DNA from: Pedobacter kyonggii
GTDB lineage: Bacteria > Bacteroidota > Bacteroidia > Sphingobacteriales > Sphingobacteriaceae
Direction of reading: 5' to 3'
Length of the DNA stretch: 60,097 nucleotides
NCBI RefSeq assembly: GCF_004310665.1
Contig: NZ_SIXF01000035.1
Span: forward strand, 1-60,097
This document shows, piece after piece, positions 9,868 through 18,478 of this stretch. The translations under genes and the position numbers were made by a program. Numbering within the stretch: the stretch's first letter is position 1; the number at the start of each line of letters is the position of its first letter. Under the pieces are notes generated by a model. The model was not told the origin of the DNA. It worked only from the letters and a program-made list of their open reading frames with translations, and did not search any database.

Positions 9868-9889
9868 GGAATAAAAATTATTATTTTTG
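9856..9889 (+). promoter_or_regulatory. Possible Bacteroidota promoter in front of frr
   Basis: TATTTTTG (9882-9889) fits the -7 consensus TAnnTTTG, with TTG (9856-9858) 23 bases upstream. This would let frr be transcribed independently of pyrH. T-rich sequence makes chance matches common, so confidence is low. Confidence 0.35.
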
Positions 9890-9906
9890 TAGAAATACAC
9901 ACAATT

Positions 9907-10470
9907 ATGAACGACCTCATACAATTACAATTAATGGATGCTCAATCTGCAATGGATAGAGCTATCGATCATTGTGAATCTGAATTAACAAAAATCAGAG
10001 CTGGCAAAGCATCAGCTGGAATGTTGGATGGTATTTTCGTGGATTATTATGGCGCAGCTACAGCATTATCACAAGTTGCCAGTATTAATACGCCTGATGC
10101 CAGAACAATCGTAATCCAACCTTGGGAAAAATCACTTTTAACTGCAATTGAAAAAGCTATTCAAGTAGCCAATATTGGTATCAATCCACAAAATGATGGT
10201 ATTGTTATCCGCCTGGTTGTGCCGCCTTTAACAGAAGAGCGTAGAAAAGACTTAGTGAAAAAAGTAAAGGAAGAAGCCGAAAGAGGCCGCATTACCGTTC
10301 GTAACATACGTAAAGATGCCAATACCAAAATTCAAAAACTGAAAGGCGAAGGTGTTTCTGATGATGAGATTAAAACAGGTGAAAGCGAAGTGCAAAAATT
10401 AACCGACGCTTATATCATCAAGGTTGACAAACATGCCGAGGCTAAAGAAAAAGATGTAATGACAGTTTAA
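9907..10470 (+). CDS. frr: Ribosome recycling factor
   Basis: 187 residues, typical RRF length. It splits post-termination ribosomes together with EF-G. Family landmarks: LTKIRAGKASAGMLDGIFVDYYGA (about 26-49), the long helical C-terminal part with PPLTEERRKDLVKKVKEEAE (about 106-125), and RNIRKDANTKIQKLK (about 133). It lies directly downstream of pyrH and is followed by a terminator at 10493-10523. Confidence 0.97.
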   Translation: MNDLIQLQLMDAQSAMDRAIDHCESELTKIRAGKASAGMLDGIFVDYYGAATALSQVASINTPDARTIVIQPWEKSLLTAIEKAIQVANIGINPQNDGIVIRLVVPPLTEERRKDLVKKVKEEAERGRITVRNIRKDANTKIQKLKGEGVSDDEIKTGESEVQKLTDAYIIKVDKHAEAKEKDVMTV

Positions 10471-10492
10471 TCTGTATAAAATACAATCAGAG

Positions 10493-10523
10493 AGGGAATG
10501 GGCTTAAATCTATTCCCTTTTTT
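10493..10523. terminator. Terminator between frr and the LacI-type gene
   Basis: AGGGAAT (10493-10499) pairs with ATTCCCT (10512-10518), followed by T6. It ends frr. The A-rich opposite side could also serve the convergent LacI-type gene, whose stop codon lies at 10530. Confidence 0.8.
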
Positions 10524-10529
10524 ATTGCC

Positions 10530-11555
10530 TTATTTCTTTGCGCTTGAGCCCCTAACGTTTAAGATGGTGGGTAACGACACCTGCGTATTTTCGACAGGCT
10601 TTCCTGCTTTCTTAAGCTTGTTCAATAAAATTTTCATCACGTTTTCTGCAATGGCCTCAAGAGGCTGTGCAATAGCCGTAACCGGAGGCTCGCAAAACTC
10701 CAGGATTTCAAAATCATCAAAAGAAACAACAGCAATATCCTTGTGGATTTGAATACCTAGTTTTCTAAAAGTTCTTAAACCGTCCAAACAAATATAGTTG
10801 GCTGCAAAAACTACCGCATCTAGTTGTTTCTCTGCTTTAAAAAACTTTATCATCTCCTCAATTGATGCGGCAGAGTTTACATATTTAATCTTTTTTACAA
10901 ATGCCGGCAAGTTATATTTTTTTACAGCGCTTTCGTAACCAGCCAAGCGGTCTACCATCTGTTGCTGTAAAGTATCAATGGTTACAAAACCTATTTTTTT
11001 GTAATTATTCTTAATGAGGTGCTCGGTAGCTTCGTAGGTGCTGCTTAAATTATCGATTATTACATAATCTGTTTTAACGTCCTGTACATACCGATCGAAT
11101 AGTACCACTGGAGCATCTGTTTGAATCAATTTTTTAACTTCTTCTTCCAAACCTTCAGGCAAAGCCATAATATAGCCATCAACATGCCTGTCTTTAAAAA
11201 TCTGCAGCAATTCTATTGCCTTTTCGGTATCGTTCCTGGTACTGCTAAAAAGTATCTTATAACCAAGGTTCGAAGCAATTTCATCAATTCGGCGTGCTAT
11301 ACCCGAGAAAAAAGGTTCAGAAATATCATCAACCAAGAATCCGATAATTTTTGTTTTGCCTGTTCTTAAACTTGTTGCGAGGGTATTGGGCTGATAATTT
11401 AATTCAGCAACCAGTTCTAAAACTTTTTTGGTAAGCGATTCGCTAATATTTTTTTCTCTTGCTTTCCCGTTAATTACAAACGATACGGTTGTAATGGAAA
11501 TATTTAATTGTTTAGCTATATCTTTAATTGAAACGCGTTTCTTCATCACAGGCAT
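10530..11555 (-). CDS. LacI-family transcriptional regulator
   Basis: 341 residues. An N-terminal LacI helix-turn-helix (VSIKDIAKQLNISITTVSFVING, about 7-29) with the hinge-helix region YQPNTLATSLRTGKTKIIGF is followed by a periplasmic-binding-protein-like effector domain (about 65-335). It probably represses sugar-use genes, but no sugar operon is adjacent, so the target is unknown. The start could also be the internal Met three codons in (MKKRVS). The gene is convergent with frr. Confidence 0.9.
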   Translation of the reverse strand: MPVMKKRVSIKDIAKQLNISITTVSFVINGKAREKNISESLTKKVLELVAELNYQPNTLATSLRTGKTKIIGFLVDDISEPFFSGIARRIDEIASNLGYKILFSSTRNDTEKAIELLQIFKDRHVDGYIMALPEGLEEEVKKLIQTDAPVVLFDRYVQDVKTDYVIIDNLSSTYEATEHLIKNNYKKIGFVTIDTLQQQMVDRLAGYESAVKKYNLPAFVKKIKYVNSAASIEEMIKFFKAEKQLDAVVFAANYICLDGLRTFRKLGIQIHKDIAVVSFDDFEILEFCEPPVTAIAQPLEAIAENVMKILLNKLKKAGKPVENTQVSLPTILNVRGSSAKK

Positions 11556-11693
11556 TGAACGAATAAAATTTTGATTGGTAATATAACAATATATCTATAA
11601 ATATCTGATGGTTATGAAAAAACTAGTCTAAAAAGAAAAAGAGCAACCTATCCAGGATTGCTCAATTAACTAACTTATTATTCATAAAAAATG

Positions 11694-11838
11694 CTGTTGG
11701 GGAAGGAGTCGAACCTTCAAGGGGTAGTTAGCTACAGTTCAAAAAATTAATTTGTGGTCAACCCAATAAACTGCGTTTGTCCCATTATTCCCCACCACCG
11801 AGACAAGGAGGCGTGTCTGCCAATTTCACCACCCAACA
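11694..11838 (-). tRNA. tRNA-like gene 1: type II body, GUC anticodon loop, about 76-nt variable arm
   Basis: Read on the minus strand: acceptor stem TGTTGGG (11832-11838) pairs perfectly with CCCAACA (11695-11701), and the next base (11694) gives a G discriminator. T arm: GAAGG-TTCGACT-CCTTC (11702-11718), canonical. D arm: GTG...CAC with AAATTGGCAGA, Leu/Ser style. Anticodon stem CCTCC/GGTGG (11807-11811, 11795-11799) has a central U-U mismatch; the loop TTGTCTC (11800-11806) gives anticodon GUC (Asp) with C38. The variable region spans 11719-11794, far longer than in normal type II tRNAs, with a GGGG/CCCC base stem. No CCA is encoded; the ordinary tRNA-Thr in this window also lacks it. Aminoacylation and function are unknown. 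Confidence 0.6.
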
Positions 11839-11914
11839 ATTTTAGTCTTTAGTCCAAAGCCTGCAGTCGTAAGTCTACTAAAGACTATGGACTCTTGACT
11901 TAGGACTAAAGCCG
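11839..11914. repeat. Spacer of heptamer-like AGTCTTT/GACTAAAG repeats
   Basis: The 76-base spacer between the two tRNA-like genes is made of short direct and inverted variants of TAGTCTTTAGTCC and GGACTAAAG. Related GACTAAAG words recur at 12675-12701 on the other side of the Lrp-type gene. Similar spacers are common in Bacteroidota intergenic DNA. No function is assigned. Confidence 0.5.
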
Positions 11915-12028
11915 CTGTAGGGGAAGGAATCGAACCTTCAAGGAGTGGTTAGTACCGAAACCGGTATATTCCCATTATTCTCCGCCACCGAGACAAGGAG
12001 GTGTGTCTGCCTGTTTCACCACCCTACA
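11915..12028 (-). tRNA. tRNA-like gene 2: type II body, GUC anticodon loop, about 45-nt variable arm
   Basis: Acceptor stem TGTAGGG (12022-12028) pairs with CCCTACA (11916-11922), with a G discriminator at 11915. T arm GAAGG-TTCGATT-CCTTC (11923-11939). The anticodon stem-loop (11985-12001) is identical to copy 1, including the U-U mismatch and GUC. The variable region (11940-11984) has a base stem GGAG/CTCC, an outer TGG/CCA and an inner hairpin TACCG-GTTT-CGGTA. Relative to copy 1, the acceptor pair T-A becomes A-T and the variable stem GGGG/CCCC becomes GGAG/CTCC; both changes keep pairing, which argues for selection on RNA structure. The two genes probably share one transcript from 12080-12111. 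Confidence 0.6.
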
Positions 12029-12079
12029 TTATGTTATGCAATTTTTAAAGAACGTTTCCTTTTTGTTAATTGCTTAATA

Positions 12080-12111
12080 CAAATGTAAAGGAACAACCAA
12101 TACCTTGCAAA
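12080..12111 (-). promoter_or_regulatory. Bacteroidota-type promoter for the tRNA-like pair
   Basis: On the minus strand, TTTG (12108-12111) is followed after 20 bases by TACATTTG (12080-12087), an exact TAnnTTTG. The expected start lies about 45 bases upstream of tRNA-like gene 2, so both genes would be in one precursor. Confidence 0.55.
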
Positions 12112-12184
12112 TATTTTAAACATTTAATTTTATTTTTATAATATTGATAAATATTCGTAAATTCGCTTATCATAATTCAAAAAT

Positions 12185-12661
12185 ATGCTTAAAAAAGACA
12201 ATTCCAATTTAGAAATTGACAACCTCGACATCGATATATTGAAGCAATTGATGCAGGATGCCACTAAACCTTATACAGAAATCGCTAAAGATCTGATTGT
12301 TTCGGGCGGAACGATACACGTTAGGATGAAGAAACTGCAAGAAATGGGGATTATTAAAGGCTCGCACTTAATCATCGATCCGCAGAAGGCTGGGTATGAT
12401 ATCTGTGCTTTTTTGGGTATTTACCTGGAGAAAGGAATCCAGTATAAAGATGCAGTAGCGCAATTGAGCAAAATTAAAGAGGTGGTAGAATTGCATTATA
12501 CTACCGGCGCCTACAGTATGTTTGCCAAAATTATCTGCAGAGATACCAATCATTTACGCCACGTTTTAAACGAAGAAATACAGGCCGTGAACGGTATACA
12601 GCGTACGGAGACTTTAATCTCCTTAGAAGAGAGCATTAAGCGTCAGATTGAACTGGGTTAA
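12185..12661 (+). CDS. Lrp/AsnC-family transcriptional regulator
   Basis: 158 residues. N-terminal helix-turn-helix (IDILKQLMQDATKPYTEIAKDLIVSGGTIHVRMKKLQEMGII, about 17-58, shown as a region rather than a motif to copy) followed by the RAM/AsnC ligand-binding domain (about 75-150), including TTGAYSMFAKIICRD. Such proteins sense amino acids and control their metabolism or transport. The gene diverges from the tRNA-like pair. Its own target genes are not evident here. Confidence 0.9.
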   Translation: MLKKDNSNLEIDNLDIDILKQLMQDATKPYTEIAKDLIVSGGTIHVRMKKLQEMGIIKGSHLIIDPQKAGYDICAFLGIYLEKGIQYKDAVAQLSKIKEVVELHYTTGAYSMFAKIICRDTNHLRHVLNEEIQAVNGIQRTETLISLEESIKRQIELG

Positions 12662-12974
12662 GATCAAAGCAAAAAGACTAAAGGTGAAAGACTAAAGCAA
12701 AAAGATTTCTTTAAGAACACTAAGCTTAAATGATCTTATATACCTTATATGATAAAACGCTTTTAGTTATTCTTAATAATTATTAGGAAATGAACGTTTA
12801 TTGGGATTTCGGGAATAGCAGTCCCGTTATCGCTATAGCGCCTATGCTAATTTAGTGCCGATTATCGGTATGCTCTCCAAACCCAAATAATGATATATTT
12901 ATTTGACAATGCCTTTCGACACGTTCATGGTTAAAATCTGGAAGAAATATAATGTTTATTAAATATTGGCAATG
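12662..12974. other. Intergenic stretch between the Lrp-type gene and feoB
   Basis: This 313-base stretch starts with direct repeats of AAAGACTAAAG-like words (12675-12701). It then holds low-complexity DNA with short dyads such as CGCTATAGCG (12831-12840). No open frame of protein-like composition and no clear terminator was seen. Confidence 0.4.
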
Positions 12975-15083
12975 CTATTTCAATAGTTGATAAGCAACAA
13001 GCGCAGCAACGTAAGCCATGGCCGTCATGTAAGCCAATTGGATAACTGGCCATTTCCAGCCTTTAGTTTCTCGGTATACAATAGCTACCGTGCTCATACA
13101 TTGCATGGCAAAAGCATAAAAAAGCATTAAAGAAATGCCAGTAGCAAAAGTATACACAGGCAAACCGGTACGGCTGTTAACTGAGGCCGACATGCGCTCT
13201 CTAATGGTACTGGTATCCTCATCTCCGCCATCGACACTATAAATCGTAGCCATAGTGCCTACAAAGGCTTCGCGGGCGGCAAAAGAGGTAATTAAACCGA
13301 TACCGATCTTCCAATCGTAACCCAGAGGTCGAATGGCAGGCTCAATCCAATGGCCAAGAATGCCCACATAAGAGTTTTCCAATTTCTCGGTAGCTACCAG
13401 GGTTTTAATGTGATCTGTATTTTTTGTGGTGTCGGCCAGAGCAGATTCGTATTTTTTATCGATACTTTCGAAACGGCTTCCTGGCCCGAAAGAGGCCATT
13501 ACCCAAAGAATGATGGAAATGGCGATGATAACCTTACCTGCTTCGAAAACAAAGGTTTTTGATTTCTCGTACATGGTGTAGAACACATTTTTCCACCTTG
13601 GCATACGGTAAACCGGCAACTCCATGATAAAGTAAGACCTTTCTTTGGTTTTGATAATGAATTTCATCACCCATGCTACCAATACCGCAGCAATAATCCC
13701 TACCAGGTACATCACCATCAGCGCCAGTCCCTGCAGGTTAAAAACACCTAAAACGGTTTGAGAAGGAATAATTAACGAAATGATTAAAATATATACCGGA
13801 AGCCTTGCCGAACAGCTTACCAATGGGGTAACCATGATGGTAATCATCCTGTCTTTCCAGTTTTCGATATTTCTGGCAGCCATAATAGATGGAACTGCAC
13901 AGGCCAAACCACCGATCATCGGTACCACCGATTTACCGTTTAGCCCAACCTTACTCATAATTTTATCCATCATAAAGGTAACACGGGCCATGTAGCCGGT
14001 ATCTTCCAAAATGGATATAAAGGCAAAAAGGATTGCAATTTGTGGGATAAATACGAATATGCCGCCTAGCCCAGCAACAACACCATCCAATAACAAATCG
14101 GTAAGCATACCTGCCGGCAAATATTCGTGCCCAATACTGGTAATAAAACCAAAACCTGTCTCAATCCAGTCCATTGGATAGGAAGACCAAGCAAATATGG
14201 CATTGAAAATAACAAAAAGAATCAGCAAGAAAATGGCAAATCCCCATACTTTATGGGTTAAAATAGCATCTAATTTATCGCTGAAAGAAAATTTCTTTTC
14301 TGTACCCTTGTCAATAACTACATCAGATAAAATAGTGCTGAGGTGTTTATATCTGGCAATAGTTTCTGCAGCTTGAATTTTAGAAGATTCGAAATGGTGA
14401 GATTGTTCTATATGTTCAATTTCTTCCTGCTCTTTTTCGGTAAAAAAAGTTAAATGTTCATGCTGGTGCAAAACCTGCAACGCATAATAATCATTATCAG
14501 AATTAAGTTTGGATTTTATCGCATTAATGGCTTCAGGAGCAAGAAAATTCACATCTACATCCTGAAACTGTGTGGCAACCTTGTTGGTATTGGCAATAGC
14601 CTGTTTTAGTTTATCAATTCCGATATTATTTCTTGCCGAAATGGAAACCACCTGTATGCCTAGTTTCTCCGCAAGTTTATCCAAATCGATCTCGATTCCT
14701 TGTTTAGCCGAAAGATCGATCATATTCAGGGCCAAAATCATCGGTATACCCAAATCTGCCACTTGCGAATATAAAAGCATATTGCGCTTTAAATTCGAAG
14801 CATCTGCTATGAGCACAATAACATCAGGATGGCTATTGTTTTTTTTATCGGCAAGCACCTGAAAAACAATGCTTTCATCAGCACTTTTCGGATATAAGCT
14901 ATACGTTCCCGGTAAATCTATTATCTCGGCTTCTTTACCGCTGGCAAGTTTTGTAAAACCTGTTTTCTTATCGACAGTGATGCCTGGAAAATTTCCGATT
15001 TTTTGATTTAACCCTGTTAAACGGTTAAATAAAGTAGATTTACCTGTATTGGGATTACCAACTAATGCAACTTTAATATCCAA
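12975..15083 (-). CDS. feoB: Ferrous iron transporter FeoB
   Basis: 702 residues, full length. An N-terminal cytoplasmic GTPase domain carries G1 GNPNTGKST (about 9-17), a G2 region around FPGITVDKKTG, G3 DLPGTYSL (about 57) and G4 LNMIDL (about 120). A four-helix regulatory segment follows, then a membrane domain of 9-11 helices with two gate repeats (GGLACAVPSIMAARNIENWKDR and SFAAREAFVGTMATIYSV). It imports Fe(II) across the inner membrane. It lies 11 bases downstream of feoA, so the two are one operon. Two large outer-membrane proteins follow in the same orientation. Confidence 0.97.
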   Translation of the reverse strand: MDIKVALVGNPNTGKSTLFNRLTGLNQKIGNFPGITVDKKTGFTKLASGKEAEIIDLPGTYSLYPKSADESIVFQVLADKKNNSHPDVIVLIADASNLKRNMLLYSQVADLGIPMILALNMIDLSAKQGIEIDLDKLAEKLGIQVVSISARNNIGIDKLKQAIANTNKVATQFQDVDVNFLAPEAINAIKSKLNSDNDYYALQVLHQHEHLTFFTEKEQEEIEHIEQSHHFESSKIQAAETIARYKHLSTILSDVVIDKGTEKKFSFSDKLDAILTHKVWGFAIFLLILFVIFNAIFAWSSYPMDWIETGFGFITSIGHEYLPAGMLTDLLLDGVVAGLGGIFVFIPQIAILFAFISILEDTGYMARVTFMMDKIMSKVGLNGKSVVPMIGGLACAVPSIMAARNIENWKDRMITIMVTPLVSCSARLPVYILIISLIIPSQTVLGVFNLQGLALMVMYLVGIIAAVLVAWVMKFIIKTKERSYFIMELPVYRMPRWKNVFYTMYEKSKTFVFEAGKVIIAISIILWVMASFGPGSRFESIDKKYESALADTTKNTDHIKTLVATEKLENSYVGILGHWIEPAIRPLGYDWKIGIGLITSFAAREAFVGTMATIYSVDGGDEDTSTIRERMSASVNSRTGLPVYTFATGISLMLFYAFAMQCMSTVAIVYRETKGWKWPVIQLAYMTAMAYVAALVAYQLLK

Positions 15084-15094
15084 ACTCAGCTTTT

Positions 15095-15310
15095 TTATTG
15101 AATAATGATAACATCGGCTTCGCTTTTACGCAAGCAAAGCTGATAACCAGCAACACGGATCGCCATTGGATCGCCCAGGGGAGCAAAACGCTCTACCTCT
15201 ACCACCTCGCCAGGCAAGCAGCCCATTTCCATTAACTTTACAGACATATCTAAATCTGTAAAAGCTACAATTGTTCCTTTTTCTCCAACCTTTAGGTGCG
15301 ACAGTTTCAT
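15095..15310 (-). CDS. feoA: Ferrous iron transport protein FeoA
   Basis: 71 residues, a single SH3-like domain: MKLSHLKVGEKGTIVAF at the start, LMEMGCLPGEVVEVERFAPLGDP in the middle, and YQLCLRKSEADVIII at the end. FeoA is a small cytoplasmic partner needed for FeoB activity. It is first in the feoAB operon. Confidence 0.93.
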   Translation of the reverse strand: MKLSHLKVGEKGTIVAFTDLDMSVKLMEMGCLPGEVVEVERFAPLGDPMAIRVAGYQLCLRKSEADVIIIQ

Positions 15311-15407
15311 GTGCTAAATTTGGCGCAAGTTAACCTTTCTTTAGATTTATTCCAAATAAGATAGTCGTACGTGGGGTATAAATTGCACAGCTTTACTCTA
15401 AAATGAT

Positions 15408-18179
15408 CTAGTTCCGCTGCCTGCCACCTCCAAAGCCGCCACCACCGTTACCGCCACGGCTCCTGCCACCTTCCTCACCTCTTCTGATGCGGTTTTTACC
15501 ACCCATGCGGTTTAACGAATAGGTAAATGAAAACATAAAATAACGCTGCAATACATTATAACTTACATCCTGGATGGTATTGTTGTTAGCTGTACGGCTT
15601 ACGCCCTGGTTTTCGTTCAGCAAATCGTTTACAGCCGCTTTAAAGGTTCCCCTGTTTTTAAAAAACTGTTTGCTGATGTAAGAATTTACGAGTGTAAAAT
15701 GTGTATCGAAACCCTCTCCCCTTCCGGTATTCTGGTTATAATCGGCATCAATAGCCCAGCGAATATCTCCTGGGAATAAATAACTTACACTTACATTTGG
15801 ACTAAATGTATAGAAGCGTGTATTAGAATTAGGTTGAACCGAGTAAGTTGCACGGTTAATTGAACCATTTACGCCTGCCGTTAAATCGAGCTTATCTAAA
15901 TTAGAAACCAAACGGCAACCATTGGTAATAGACCAGCTGTTGGTAATATTTTTTAAGGAGTTGGTAAAGTTTACATCCCTATTGTAATTTCCACTAACAT
16001 TGATATGAAAATTCAGCTTATTCTCTGCCATAATCGGCAAACTTAATGAAGAGGAAATAGACCCTGAGTAAACGCCATTTACGTTAACCGGGGTAATGGC
16101 AAGTTTTCCCTGATCATCACCACTTTGAATTAAGCTACTGCTGTTTGCAATCCGGTTTGATGTTTGGGTCAGGTTTAAATTCACAAATAACGATCTGTTT
16201 TTTCCAACAGTAAATGTATTGTAGGCTACGCGAAGGGTGTTATTGAATTCGGGTTTTAGATCTGGGTTACCAACGGGGATACTCTGTGTGTTGGTATTGT
16301 TCCGGATCGGCTGTAACTGCTGAATGGTCGGCTGGTTTGTACTACCCCTATAGTTAAATACCAAGCGTTTGCTATTGCTAAAATTATACCTGAACATAGC
16401 TGAAGGTGTATAGTTGAAAACGTTCTGTTTGAGCACAAACCCCTTGCTGATATTGTTATTTGTGCGATCAGTATTCTGAACCGCCATACCTACATTCCAG
16501 TTGTATTTTTTCGCCATTTTATTAAAGCTAAAACCTGCCGAGTTGGTTAAAATGGTATTTTCGTAGGCATTGCTAAAGGTTTCATCCAACAGATCGTACT
16601 GTAAAGTGGCTGGATTGAAATTATAGGTAAAACGATCGGATATATTGTGATTATAACCATTCTGATAATTAAACTCCAGGCTTAAGGTTTTATCGAGGGG
16701 CTCGGTATATACCAATCTTGTATTCTGACTGAGAGACTCGCTCTCCTGATCGTTAAACTGATCGGTTGTTTTTTGAGTGGTAGTTCCGTTTTCTTTCCTG
16801 GTTTCAGGGTTAGTATTGTAATTATCAGCATCGTTATTATTGATGTTGGTATTTAAATTTAGGGATAATGTTCTTCCCCTGTGCATAAATTTTTTACGCA
16901 ATAAAATGTTGTTGCTGATGGATGGTGCAGTATTATGATTTCTCAAGGATTGTGATCCGGTAATCATATACTTATTAAAATCGCGGGTATAGGTGCTGTT
17001 GTTCAAGCTCTCGTTGTCGGTATAACTTAAATTTGGTTGTATCCGAAGTGAGGTCAATGAATCAATCTTGGTATCGACCATAAAGTTTAAGCGGTGATTT
17101 AACCGATCGGAATTATTGACCTGATTGTTATTAAAAACCGTAGTTTCATCACCCAATAAATTTTGCCTTACACTGTTCGACAGAATGAGGTTATCAGATT
17201 TATTTACGAAATAACTCAGGCTAATTTCGGTTTGATCCGCATATTCATCCGAAAAATTAAACCCGCCAGCCTTTGTATCGGTAATTCCGCCCCGGCCACC
17301 ATTACTGCCGCCATTCCCTCCACCTAAACCACCACCAAAATTTTGTTTGTTTACATTGTTGAACTGCGCAATTATACTCAGTCGCTTATCCTGATTAAAA
17401 TGGTTGATGTTTGCATTTACATCGTAACGGTTATTAGAACCATAACCTCCAGAACTGTTTCCGAAATAACCATTTTTCTTATCCTTTCTGGTGGTGATAT
17501 TAATAATTTTGGTTCTCGAACCATCATCGATTCCGGTAAACTGTGCCTGATCGGAAAGTTCATCAATAATCTGAATTTTATCGATCATATCGGCCGGAAG
17601 GTTTTTAGTAGCCAATAAGGGATCATTCCCAAAAAACTCTTTACCATCTACCTTAACTTTTGTAATGGTTTCGCCCTGGGCTTTTACTGTCCCAGCTTTA
17701 TCTACCTCTACTCCTGGCAATCTCTTTAACAGGTCTTCTACTACGGCATTTTCTACCACTTTAAACGAGCTAGCATTAAACTCAAGTGTATCTTTTTTTA
17801 CCACTATCGGCGGAATTTCTGCTTTAATATCAACCGTTTGAAGGTCTATTGCACCACCTTCTAACACAATATCGCCCAAGGCCACATCTGTTTTATCCGC
17901 CGCGATTGTAAAATCTTTTGTAATATTCTTTAAGCCTAAAAATGCCGCATAAAGTCTGTAAGTACCTGGATTTAAATTTTTGAAAACAAATTTCCCATCT
18001 TCGGTTGTACTCACTGCACCAACCATGCTAGAATCGGTTAAGTTTTTAACCGCTATAGAGGCATAATCAATTGGTTTTTTATCTTTTGATTGAATAACCC
18101 GTCCGCTAACTGAACCCGTTTTCTGAGCGTACACATAAAAAGATGATAAAATAAGTAGGAGCGTAAAAATTTGTTTCAT
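15408..18179 (-). CDS. Large outer-membrane beta-barrel protein, TonB-receptor-like, glycine-rich (paralogue A)
   Basis: 923 residues. Signal peptide (to about 18), carboxypeptidase-regulatory-like domain (about 22-110), plug-like segment (about 140-235, with VKVDGKEFFGNDPLLATKNL and DDGSRTKIINI), then a barrel of the OMP_b-brl_3 type that ends before a glycine/arginine tail (GGNGGGGFGGGRQ). A glycine-rich insertion lies at about 280-300 (GGGLGGGNGGSNGGRGG). The substrate is unknown; proximity to feoAB makes a metal or iron chelate possible but unproven. It is clearly paralogous to 18479-21289 along its whole length. Confidence 0.8.
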   Translation of the reverse strand: MKQIFTLLLILSSFYVYAQKTGSVSGRVIQSKDKKPIDYASIAVKNLTDSSMVGAVSTTEDGKFVFKNLNPGTYRLYAAFLGLKNITKDFTIAADKTDVALGDIVLEGGAIDLQTVDIKAEIPPIVVKKDTLEFNASSFKVVENAVVEDLLKRLPGVEVDKAGTVKAQGETITKVKVDGKEFFGNDPLLATKNLPADMIDKIQIIDELSDQAQFTGIDDGSRTKIINITTRKDKKNGYFGNSSGGYGSNNRYDVNANINHFNQDKRLSIIAQFNNVNKQNFGGGLGGGNGGSNGGRGGITDTKAGGFNFSDEYADQTEISLSYFVNKSDNLILSNSVRQNLLGDETTVFNNNQVNNSDRLNHRLNFMVDTKIDSLTSLRIQPNLSYTDNESLNNSTYTRDFNKYMITGSQSLRNHNTAPSISNNILLRKKFMHRGRTLSLNLNTNINNNDADNYNTNPETRKENGTTTQKTTDQFNDQESESLSQNTRLVYTEPLDKTLSLEFNYQNGYNHNISDRFTYNFNPATLQYDLLDETFSNAYENTILTNSAGFSFNKMAKKYNWNVGMAVQNTDRTNNNISKGFVLKQNVFNYTPSAMFRYNFSNSKRLVFNYRGSTNQPTIQQLQPIRNNTNTQSIPVGNPDLKPEFNNTLRVAYNTFTVGKNRSLFVNLNLTQTSNRIANSSSLIQSGDDQGKLAITPVNVNGVYSGSISSSLSLPIMAENKLNFHINVSGNYNRDVNFTNSLKNITNSWSITNGCRLVSNLDKLDLTAGVNGSINRATYSVQPNSNTRFYTFSPNVSVSYLFPGDIRWAIDADYNQNTGRGEGFDTHFTLVNSYISKQFFKNRGTFKAAVNDLLNENQGVSRTANNNTIQDVSYNVLQRYFMFSFTYSLNRMGGKNRIRRGEEGGRSRGGNGGGGFGGGRQRN

Positions 18180-18305
18180 TCGGTTAGTTTGGTTTATAAC
18201 ATAGAGACTATCGACTTTTATAAAGGTTTATTTTATTTAGGTAACATTTGAAATACATAAATGTCAATAGTACATTTAATCCCAAAACAGATGGTTTTAA
18301 AATAG

Positions 18306-18333
18306 AAAAGTCCCGGTTTAAACCGAGACTTTT
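18306..18333. terminator. Near-perfect palindrome, probable terminator
   Basis: AAAAGTC-C-CGGTTT followed directly by AAACCG-A-GACTTTT (18306-18333) gives 13 pairs with one C/A mismatch. A-rich and T-rich flanks suit termination of the minus-strand gene at 18479-21289. Confidence 0.6.
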
Positions 18334-18345
18334 CTAAAGTAGAAT

Positions 18346-18447
18346 CGTCATTTCGACTAGAGTGTAACGAAATGTAGAAATCTTTAAGCATCATTTTAGA
18401 TTTCCCCTCCAAAGGAGTTCCTTTGGAACACTACGGTCGAAATGACG
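18346..18447. repeat. 102-bp palindromic intergenic repeat
   Basis: It begins CGTCATTTCGAC and ends GTCGAAATGACG, a perfect 12-bp terminal inverted repeat, with an inner CCTCCAAAGGAG hairpin. It lies between the two outer-membrane-protein paralogues. The style matches mobile REP/MITE-like intergenic repeats of Pedobacter relatives. No open frame is inside. Confidence 0.75.
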
Positions 18448-18478
18448 ATATATCGAACAATGACAGATTACAGCAAGT

